Source: Pseudomonadota bacterium
GTDB lineage: Bacteria; Pseudomonadota; Alphaproteobacteria; Caulobacterales; Caulobacteraceae
Length of the DNA: 5,601 nucleotides
Assembly: GCA_023445955.1 (NCBI GenBank)
Contig: JAEXJH010000584.1
Span: forward strand, 1-5,601
Direction of reading: 5' to 3'
Below the pieces are notes generated by a model that had not been told where the DNA came from, did no database searches, and saw only the letters and a list, made by a program, of their open reading frames with translations. Made by a program: the position numbers and the translations under genes. The number at the start of each line of letters is the position of its first letter. Position 1 is the stretch's first letter. This document shows positions 1 through 4,554 of the stretch, piece by piece.

Positions 1-2
1 CC

Positions 3-872
3 TTGCCGCTGTCGATCCGCGCCAAGCGCTGGTCGGGCGGCAAGACCTTCGTCGTTCAGGTCCAGGACCCGCGCGTGCCGGCCACCATGTTCGACCTGGT
101 GATCCCGCCCAAGCACGACCGCCTGACCGGCGACAACATCCTGCCCATCACCGGCTCGCCGCACCGGGTGACGCCGCAGCGGCTGGAGAGCGAGTACGCG
201 GCCTTCGCCGACCTCATCGATCCCCTGCCCCGCCCCCGCGTGGCGGTGCTGATCGGCGGCAAGTCCAAGGCCTTCGACCTGTCCAGCGAGCGCGCGGCCC
301 AGATCGCCCACTCGATCCAGATCCCGCTGGAGCAGGACGGCGGCAGCTTGCTGATGACGTTCTCGCGGCGCACGCCCGAGCCGGCCCGCGCCCTGATGGC
401 CGCCCGCCTGCGCCATCTGCCCGGCATGGTCTGGAGCGGCGAGGGTCCCAACCCCTATTTCGCCTTCCTGGCGGGCGCCGACTACATCCTCGTCACCGAG
501 GACTCGACCAATATGGCCACCGAGGCGGCCTCGACCGGCAAGCCGGTGTTCGTGCTGAAGATGGACGGCTCCAGCCTGAAGTTCCGCCTCTTCCACGAGG
601 AACTGGAGAGCCAGGGCGCGGCCCGGCCGTACGGCGGCGCGTTCCACGGCTGGAGCTATGATCCGGTCAACGAGACCGACCGCGCAGCGCGGGAAGTGCT
701 CAGCCGGATCGGGGTGGAGATCCCGGAGCCGTCGGTCGAAGACGTGGTCCAGCAAGCGCCGAAGCCGAAGCGCAAGCCTCGGGCGAAGAAGGCCGAATCG
801 GTCGTTGAAGCGCCAGCCGAGACACCTGCGCCGAAGCCACGCAAGCCTCGCGCGACCAAAGCAAAAGTCTGA
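3..872 (+). CDS. ELM1-family (DUF1022) protein, 5'-truncated by the window edge
   Basis: The frame is open from the first complete codon (position 3), so the N-terminal part of the gene lies outside the window; 289 codons are visible. The core matches the family annotated 'mitochondrial fission ELM1', common in alphaproteobacteria: LIGGKSKAF (about visible residues 83-91), a SRRTPEPAR stretch (about 121-129), then YILVTEDSTNMATEAASTGK (about 160-179), which resembles the nucleotide-sugar binding part of GT-B glycosyltransferases. The bacterial role is not established; the name comes from a plant protein. From about residue 245 to the stop the protein becomes a low-complexity Lys/Arg/Pro/Ala tail with a repeated unit (APKPKRKPRAKKA, then APKPRKPRATKAK). 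At DNA level, 11-base direct repeats lie at 756-766/828-838 and 771-781/840-850. The tail may be disordered and bind nucleic acid or membrane (inference). The SOS box begins 27 bases after the stop. Family call firm, function uncertain. Confidence 0.88.
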   Translation: MPLSIRAKRWSGGKTFVVQVQDPRVPATMFDLVIPPKHDRLTGDNILPITGSPHRVTPQRLESEYAAFADLIDPLPRPRVAVLIGGKSKAFDLSSERAAQIAHSIQIPLEQDGGSLLMTFSRRTPEPARALMAARLRHLPGMVWSGEGPNPYFAFLAGADYILVTEDSTNMATEAASTGKPVFVLKMDGSSLKFRLFHEELESQGAARPYGGAFHGWSYDPVNETDRAAREVLSRIGVEIPEPSVEDVVQQAPKPKRKPRAKKAESVVEAPAETPAPKPRKPRATKAKV

Positions 873-898
873 TTTTTGCCGCTTGCGAGCGCGCGAAT

Positions 899-913
899 GT
901 TCGCGTTACGTTC
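899..913 (+). promoter_or_regulatory. LexA (SOS) box, GTTC-N7-GTTC
   Basis: The sequence GTTCGCGTTACGTTC is a perfect match to the direct-repeat LexA operator of alphaproteobacteria; the repeat is longer than the consensus, since GTTCGCG occurs at 899-905 and again at 910-916. Reading all GTTC and GAAC occurrences on both strands, I found no other GTTC-N7-GTTC in the window. It lies between the ELM1-family stop and the two small membrane genes. A weak promoter may overlap it: TTGCGA at 883-888 as -35 and TACGTT at 907-912 as -10, 18 bases apart, so bound LexA would cover the -10. With equal base frequencies a chance match would be expected about 0.17 times in a window this size, so position and context carry part of the argument. 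Confidence 0.72.
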
Positions 914-942
914 GCGACAGGGTTGAAGCCAAGCCAACCCGT

Positions 943-1146
943 TTGATCAGCAAATCCGCGCGGAATGAGCGGCGTAAAGCGCTTGCCACGACCTGCAACG
1001 CCGTATCCGTAGCCCTGTTCATTTCCGCAGGCCTTCAACCGCTCATGGCGGGTCGTTTCAGCCTTCTCAGCGTCATCACCGTTGGGGCGGCGGTTGTTGT
1101 TCTACAGGCCTTTCTCAACTATGTTTTGAGGCAGGTGGAGGACTAA
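943..1146 (+). CDS. Small two-helix membrane protein, 67 aa, first gene behind the SOS box
   Basis: I do not recognise a named family. Read from TTG at 943 the product starts MISKSARNERRKALATTCNA, a basic N-terminus with Lys/Arg at residues 4, 7, 10, 11 and 12. Two hydrophobic segments follow, about 15-36 and 40-62, separated by a short MAGR turn, and the protein ends in Arg-Gln-Val-Glu-Asp. The positive-inside rule puts the N-terminus in the cytoplasm. The start is uncertain: TTG 943 has no good Shine-Dalgarno; TTG 883 would put the SOS box inside the gene; ATG 1045 would leave only the second helix (33 aa). The stop codon TAA touches the ATG of the next gene, as in a translationally coupled operon. 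Codon use is visibly more A/T-rich than in neighbouring genes (for example several GTT, TTT and CTA codons). Possible roles are membrane stress effector or partner of the 31-aa protein; both are inference. Confidence 0.6.
   Translation: MISKSARNERRKALATTCNAVSVALFISAGLQPLMAGRFSLLSVITVGAAVVVLQAFLNYVLRQVED
1137..1141 (+). promoter_or_regulatory. Strong ribosome binding site for the 31-aa gene
   Basis: GGAGG ends five bases before the ATG at 1147 and lies inside the last codons of the upstream 67-aa gene. Ideal sequence and spacing are the main reason to treat the tiny downstream frame as a real gene. Confidence 0.75.
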
Positions 1147-1242
1147 ATGGACCCTCTCGTTCAGTTTGCTCTCATGGGCCTCGCGTTCGCCGCGATCGCG
1201 GCGGTCGTGTTCTTGCTTTCCATGCGAAGCGACCTCCGCTGA
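1147..1242 (+). CDS. 31-aa single-pass membrane peptide, candidate SidA-like SOS effector
   Basis: ATG at 1147 follows a GGAGG with five-base spacing and opens a 31-codon frame ending in TGA. The peptide begins MDPLVQFALMGLAFAAIA and continues with a Val/Phe/Leu stretch to MRSDLR: one hydrophobic helix at about residues 5-24, then a short C-terminus with two arginines. The charge bias suggests N-out/C-in insertion in the inner membrane. The gene abuts the 67-aa gene (TAA then ATG with no gap), and both lie behind the perfect LexA box at 899-913. In Caulobacter crescentus the SOS regulon includes SidA, a 29-aa inner-membrane protein that inhibits division by binding FtsW. Size, topology and regulation here match, but I cannot recall the SidA sequence well enough to claim orthology. 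Alternatives are a membrane-depolarising type I-toxin-like peptide or a small regulator of a transporter. Confidence 0.66.
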   Translation: MDPLVQFALMGLAFAAIAAVVFLLSMRSDLR

Positions 1243-1303
1243 TCCTCACAATCTTCCATACGGCCCATGCAAATCTGACTTGCTGCGGCAGCTTGCGGTG
1301 GCT

Positions 1304-2299
1304 GTGAACCCTCTCATCCTCTTCATCTGCGCGGCTGGCCCCAGCGTCGGCGGCGGCCATGTGATGCGGTCGCTGACCCTGGCGCGAGCGCTGGAGGCGC
1401 GGGGCGCGACCTGTGCGTTTCAGGCCTCGCGCGAGGTCGCCAAGGTGCTGGACGCCTTCGCCCCCGACATGGCGCAGAGCCAGACCGCTGACGGCTTCAA
1501 CGCCCTGGTCTTCGACAGCTACGCCCTCGCCGCCGACGACCACCGCGCTATCGCCAAGGACCGGCCGACCCTGGTCATCGACGACCTCGCCAACCGGCCA
1601 CTGGCCGCGGATCTCGTGCTGGACTCCGGCCCGGCGCGGGCGACGAACGACTATGCCGGCCTCGTCCCGCCGGCCGCCAAACTGCTGCTCGGCCCAAGCT
1701 ACGCCCCTGTCCGACCCGCCTTCTCCGCCCTGCGCGAGGCCGCCCTGGCGCGCCGCGCCGAGCGGCCGCCGGCGCATCGGATCCTGATCTCGCTGGGACT
1801 GACCGATGTCGGCGGGATCACCGGCCGGGTCGTGGCGCTGCTGCGTCCGATCGCCGGCGAGGCGAAGCTCGACATCGTCCTGGGCGGCGGCGCGCCCAGC
1901 CTGCCGGACCTGTGGGCGGTGGCCGCCGACGATCCGCGCCTGGAGCTGCACGTCGACACCCAGCACATGCCGGAACTGATTTTCGACGCCGACCTGGCCA
2001 TCGGCGCCGGCGGCTCGACGACCTGGGAGCGCTGCGTGCTGGCCCTGCCGGCCCTGACGCTGATCCTGGCCGACAACCAGGTCGCCTCGGCCCGCGCTCT
2101 CGAGTCAGCCGGCGCCAGCCCGTGCCTGGCGGTCGATGCGCCCGATTTCGAGACCGCCTTCACCCGCGAAGTCCAAGGCCTGCTGGCCAGCGCCGAGCAG
2201 CGCGCGGCGCTCTCAACCGCCAGCGCCGCCGTCTGCGACGGCCGCGGCGCCGACCGCGTGGCGGAGGCCTTTCTGGCCCTGCTCCAAGAGCGCCTCTAG
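1304..2299 (+). CDS. pseG: PseG-type UDP-2,4-diacetamido-2,4,6-trideoxy-L-altropyranose hydrolase
   Basis: Cytoplasmic hydrolase of pseudaminic acid synthesis: it removes UDP from UDP-2,4-diacetamido-2,4,6-trideoxy-L-altrose, giving the free sugar used by PseI. With the GTG at 1304 as start the protein has 331 residues. The N-terminal signature GGGHVMR sits at 16-22; its histidine (19) corresponds to the one proposed as catalytic in the Campylobacter enzyme. Further landmarks are VFDSY (69-73), VIDDLANRP (91-99), LLLGPSYAPVRP (127-138), the ISLGLTD start of the second domain (162-168), and GAGGSTTWERC (234-244), the UDP-binding region of this MurG-like GT-B fold. GTG 1298 and TTG 1280 are possible starts; none has a clear ribosome binding site. 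The frame is open further upstream, but that part has no family resemblance. The gene starts 61 bases after the 31-aa gene with no visible terminator between them. The CMP-legionaminic pathway homologue is the main alternative identity. Confidence 0.85.
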   Translation: MNPLILFICAAGPSVGGGHVMRSLTLARALEARGATCAFQASREVAKVLDAFAPDMAQSQTADGFNALVFDSYALAADDHRAIAKDRPTLVIDDLANRPLAADLVLDSGPARATNDYAGLVPPAAKLLLGPSYAPVRPAFSALREAALARRAERPPAHRILISLGLTDVGGITGRVVALLRPIAGEAKLDIVLGGGAPSLPDLWAVAADDPRLELHVDTQHMPELIFDADLAIGAGGSTTWERCVLALPALTLILADNQVASARALESAGASPCLAVDAPDFETAFTREVQGLLASAEQRAALSTASAAVCDGRGADRVAEAFLALLQERL

Positions 2300-2340
2300 C
2301 GAACAGCGTTCACCTCGCCCTATCTTGGCCGTAACCAAGG

Positions 2341-2345
2341 GGAGG
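2341..2345 (+). promoter_or_regulatory. Ribosome binding site that fixes the dehydrogenase start
   Basis: GGAGG lies six bases before the ATG at 2352. The open frame extends 216 bases further upstream into the pseG coding region, so this site decides the start. A 5-bp inverted repeat (CTTGG at 2324-2328, CCAAG at 2335-2339) lies just before it and is probably too weak to matter. Confidence 0.8.
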
Positions 2346-2351
2346 GGCGAC

Positions 2352-3212
2352 ATGGCGCAGAAGAAATCGGTGGTGATCACCGGGGTGTCCACCGGCATCG
2401 GCTGGGGCGCGGTCAAGGTGTTGATCGGCAAAGGCTTCCACGTCTTCGGCAGCGTGCGCAAGCAGGCCGACGCCAACCGACTGCAGGCCGAGTTCGGCGA
2501 CGCCTTCACGCCCCTGGTCTTCGACGTCACCGACGGCCCCAGCGTCCGCGCCGGCGCACGCCAGGTCGAGCGCGCCCTGGCCGGCGCCACGCTGGCGGGC
2601 CTCGTCAACAACGCCGGCATCGCCGTGGCCGGGCCGCTGCTCTACCTGCCCGTCGACGAGTGGCGCCAGCAGCTGGAGGTCAATCTCACCGGCGTCGTGA
2701 TCGCTACCCAAGCCTTCGCGCCCCTGCTGGGCGCCGGCGGCTCTCAGCCGGTCAAGGACCCCGGCCGCATCGTCAACATCTCCTCGGTCGGCGGCCGCAA
2801 CGCCAACCCGTTCATGGCCCCCTATTGCACGACCAAGTTCGGGCTGGAGGGCCTGTCGGAATCCCTGCGCCGCGAGCTGCTGCCGTTCGGCGTCGACGTC
2901 GTGGTCGTCGCCCCCGGCGCGGTCGCCACCCCGATCTGGGACAAGGCCGACGAGACCGACACTACCCGCTACGCCAACACCGTCTACGCCCCGGCCCTGG
3001 AGCGCCTGCGCACCTACATGCTGTCGATCGGCAAGTCCGGCCTGCCGCCCGAGAAGATCGGCGAGGCCATCCACACGGCCCTGACGGCCAGGAGCCCCAA
3101 GGTCCGCTACGTCGTCTCGCCCTCGCCGATGCAGGTGCTGATGACCGAGGTGCTGCCCAAGCGGACCCTGGACCGGATCACCGGCAAGCGGCTGGGGTTG
3201 ATTCCGAACTAG
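2352..3212 (+). CDS. Classical short-chain dehydrogenase/reductase (SDR), 286 aa
   Basis: NAD(P)-dependent oxidoreductase with a Rossmann fold, substrate unknown. The cofactor motif TGVSTGIG is at 10-17, an Asp (58) follows in FDVTD, NNAG is at 86-89, and the catalytic set is Asn111, Ser145 (in VNISSVGG), Tyr158 and Lys162 (YCTTK), with APG at 187-189. Arg36 and Lys37 after the second strand (SVRK) suggest preference for NADP(H), an inference. The C-terminal third (190-286), including a PKRTLDRITGKRLG end, is longer than in minimal 250-aa SDRs and recalls retinol/17-beta-hydroxysteroid dehydrogenase-like members. Start chosen at the ATG with a GGAGG site. It follows pseG by 52 bases on the same strand and may be co-transcribed, but no known pseudaminic acid step needs this class of SDR: PseB is an extended dehydratase with a different motif set. 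It may be unrelated to the sugar pathway. Confidence 0.92.
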   Translation: MAQKKSVVITGVSTGIGWGAVKVLIGKGFHVFGSVRKQADANRLQAEFGDAFTPLVFDVTDGPSVRAGARQVERALAGATLAGLVNNAGIAVAGPLLYLPVDEWRQQLEVNLTGVVIATQAFAPLLGAGGSQPVKDPGRIVNISSVGGRNANPFMAPYCTTKFGLEGLSESLRRELLPFGVDVVVVAPGAVATPIWDKADETDTTRYANTVYAPALERLRTYMLSIGKSGLPPEKIGEAIHTALTARSPKVRYVVSPSPMQVLMTEVLPKRTLDRITGKRLGLIPN

Positions 3213-3233
3213 CCGAAGGGCGGGGTTTCCGGT

Positions 3234-4286
3234 TCAGCCCACCATCGACCAGTCCAGCGGCTCGCCGCGCGCGATATCCCGCGTCGCCGTCTTGCCCAGG
3301 ACGTTGTCCAGCTCGCCGGGCGGCAGGCCGTTGCCGGGCCGGACCGAGCGGATGTTGGTGCGGCTCAGGAGCTCGCCGGCCTTCACCTCGGCGGTAACGT
3401 AGAGCGAGCGGCGGAACTGCAGGGACCCCTGCTCGGAGCCCAGGACGTCGTAATGCGCCGCGCCCAGGGCGGCCCAGGCGTTCTTGGTGTCGTCGACCAG
3501 GGCCTTGAACTCGACCGGCTCCAGGCTGAAGGCCGCGTCCGGACCGCCGTCGGCGCGGGCCAGGGTGAAGTGCTTTTCGATCACGCAGGCGCCCAGCGAC
3601 ACCGCCGCCACCGAGGCGGCCGTGCCCGGCGTGTGGTCCGACAGGCCGATCGGGCAGCCGAAGCGGGCGGCCATGTCCGGGACGTTGCGGACGTTGGCGT
3701 CGGCGAAGGTGGCCGGATAGCTCGACACGCAGTGCAGCAGCAGCACGCCCGGCGCCCCGGCGCCCAGCGCCGTGTCCAGCGCCGTCTGCATCTCGGACAG
3801 GTTGGCCATGCCGGTCGAGATGATCAACGGCTTGCCCTTGGAGGCGGCGTACTTGATCAGCGGCAGGTCGACGGCCTCGAACGAGGCGATCTTGAAGGCC
3901 GGGGCGTCCAGGCCGTCCAGCAGGTCGACGGCGGTCTCGTCGAACGGGCTGGAGAAGATCGTCACGCCGCGCTGGCGGGCGCGCTCGAAGATCGCCGCGT
4001 GCCATTCGAACGGTGTCTGGGCTTCCTGATAGAGCTCATAGAGGGTGCGCCCATCCCACAGGCCGCCGTGGATCGTGAACTCGGGCCGGTCGACGTCCAG
4101 CGTGATGGTGTCGGCGGTATAGGTCTGGATCTTGATCGCGTCGCAGCCGGTCGCGGCGGCGGCGTCGACCATCTCAAGGCAGCGCTCGAGGCTGCCATTG
4201 TGATTGCCCGACAGCTCGCAGATCACATAGGGCGGATAGTCAGCGCCGATCTTGCGGCCGGCGATCTCGATGAAGGGGGCGGACAT
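3234..4286 (-). CDS. pseI: Pseudaminic acid synthase (PseI; NeuB family)
   Basis: Condenses phosphoenolpyruvate with 2,4-diacetamido-2,4,6-trideoxy-L-altrose to give pseudaminic acid, the step right after PseG, in the cytoplasm. The 350-residue length is usual for the family. Residues 1-280 form the NeuB TIM barrel: ICELSGNHNGS (22-32), KIQTYTADT (52-60), FSSPFD (111-116), KIASFE (132-137), ISTGM (156-160), and the metal-binding histidines in SDH (218) and EKH (239). Residues from about 291 form the SAF/antifreeze-like domain, with RPGNGLPP (316-323). The segment LYELYQEAQTPFEWH (82-96) is typical of pseudaminic rather than sialic or legionaminic synthases. Start is ATG at 4286 behind a GGTGATC site. 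The gene converges on the SDR with 21 bases between stops and lies 59 bases downstream of the glycine-zipper gene on the same strand. In Caulobacter this enzyme is called NeuB and is needed for flagellin glycosylation. Confidence 0.93.
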   Translation of the reverse strand: MSAPFIEIAGRKIGADYPPYVICELSGNHNGSLERCLEMVDAAAATGCDAIKIQTYTADTITLDVDRPEFTIHGGLWDGRTLYELYQEAQTPFEWHAAIFERARQRGVTIFSSPFDETAVDLLDGLDAPAFKIASFEAVDLPLIKYAASKGKPLIISTGMANLSEMQTALDTALGAGAPGVLLLHCVSSYPATFADANVRNVPDMAARFGCPIGLSDHTPGTAASVAAVSLGACVIEKHFTLARADGGPDAAFSLEPVEFKALVDDTKNAWAALGAAHYDVLGSEQGSLQFRRSLYVTAEVKAGELLSRTNIRSVRPGNGLPPGELDNVLGKTATRDIARGEPLDWSMVG

Positions 4287-4290
4287 GGCG

Positions 4291-4297
4291 GATCACC
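4291..4297 (-). promoter_or_regulatory. Unusual ribosome binding site of pseI (GGTGATC)
   Basis: On the minus strand GGTGATC ends four bases before the pseI ATG. It pairs with the 5' part of the 16S anti-Shine-Dalgarno tail (GAUCACC) rather than with the usual CCUCC core alone. No convincing promoter was seen in the 59 bases (4287-4345) between the glycine-zipper gene and pseI; TAAGAT near 4318 on the minus strand is only a weak -10 candidate. Confidence 0.45.
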
Positions 4298-4345
4298 CGG
4301 AAACGTGGTTGCCGTCATCTTAACCCGCGAAAGGTGGATGAGGCG

Positions 4346-4504
4346 TCAATCGCCCTTCTGCGCGCCCAGCCCCATCCCCAGGGCCACGCCGATCGCCACG
4401 CCCAGGCCGATGCCCATGGCGATATTGTGCAGCGCCACGCCCAGGCCCGCGCCGATGGCCACGCCGGCCGCGATACCGATGCCGAGATACTTGTTGGTCT
4501 TCAT
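4346..4504 (-). CDS. 52-aa double glycine-zipper membrane protein
   Basis: ATG at 4504 follows GGAGG (minus strand, 4514-4510) by five bases and opens a 52-codon frame. The product starts MKTNKYLGIGIAAG and is almost wholly Gly/Ala/Val/Ile/Leu. Glycines recur every fourth residue in two runs, at 10, 14, 18, 22 and at 31, 35, 39, 43, 47, split by a Leu-His-Asn turn (25-27). This predicts a helical hairpin of two tightly packing transmembrane helices, able to oligomerise. Both ends are polar (MKTNK; QKGD). The halves look duplicated: a 15-base direct repeat at 4394-4408 and 4433-4447, 39 bases (13 codons) apart, encodes GLGVA in each. I recall similar small glycine-zipper proteins in many bacteria, without known function. 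It is divergent from trxB and upstream of pseI. Repetitive GC-rich sequence could mimic such a protein, but the ribosome site argues for a real gene. Confidence 0.76.
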   Translation of the reverse strand: MKTNKYLGIGIAAGVAIGAGLGVALHNIAMGIGLGVAIGVALGMGLGAQKGD

Positions 4505-4509
4505 GGTCC

Positions 4510-4514
4510 CCTCC
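4510..4514 (-). promoter_or_regulatory. Ribosome binding site of the glycine-zipper gene
   Basis: GGAGG on the minus strand (part of GGAGGGG, 4514-4508) sits five bases before the ATG. Its quality supports the small gene and contrasts with the facing trxB gene, which has none. Confidence 0.75.
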
Positions 4515-4539
4515 ACCATCGCCTCGGAGCGGAATCGAC

Positions 4540-4547
4540 ACTATATC
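4540..4547 (+). promoter_or_regulatory. Probable trxB -10 element, likely leaderless transcript
   Basis: ACTATATC matches seven of eight positions of the Caulobacter housekeeping -10 consensus as I recall it (GCTANAWC). Its end is seven bases before the trxB ATG, so transcription would start at or within about two bases of the start codon. No Shine-Dalgarno is seen in GCGGCC before the ATG. The -35 region (around 4519-4525, TCGCCTC) is a poor match. On the other strand the same AT-rich patch reads TATAGT (4545-4540), a possible -10 for the divergent glycine-zipper gene with a leader of about 30 bases. Confidence 0.5.
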
Positions 4548-4554
4548 TGCGGCC

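Noticed and set aside
892..905. CGCGAA-TG-TTCGCG inverted repeat overlapping the SOS box, as a terminator for the ELM1-family gene
   Set aside because: A two-base loop is too tight for a hairpin and there is no T-run. It arises from the LexA half-site sequence and is better read as part of the operator.
1172..1966. A 264-codon minus-strand frame opposite pseG and the 31-aa gene
   Set aside because: Gln/Gly/Arg-rich shadow without a family signature; the plus-strand PseG motifs are unambiguous.
2301..2311. GAAC-N3-GTTC inverted repeat between pseG and the SDR, resembling a Gram-positive LexA box
   Set aside because: The spacer is three rather than four bases, and this is not the alphaproteobacterial operator type (direct GTTC-N7-GTTC). 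Four-base arms occur easily by chance.
2324..2339. CTTGG/CCAAG hairpin just before the SDR ribosome binding site, as a terminator or attenuator
   Set aside because: The stem is only five base pairs, with no T-run after it, and a strong ribosome site and gene start follow immediately.
2310..3074. A 254-codon minus-strand frame opposite the SDR
   Set aside because: Composition is Gly/Ala/Asp/Val shadow-like, with no motif, while the plus strand encodes all SDR motifs.
4313..4325. TTAA near the pseI leader as a CtrA binding site
   Set aside because: Only one TTAA half-site is present; a CtrA box needs TTAA-N7-TTAA.
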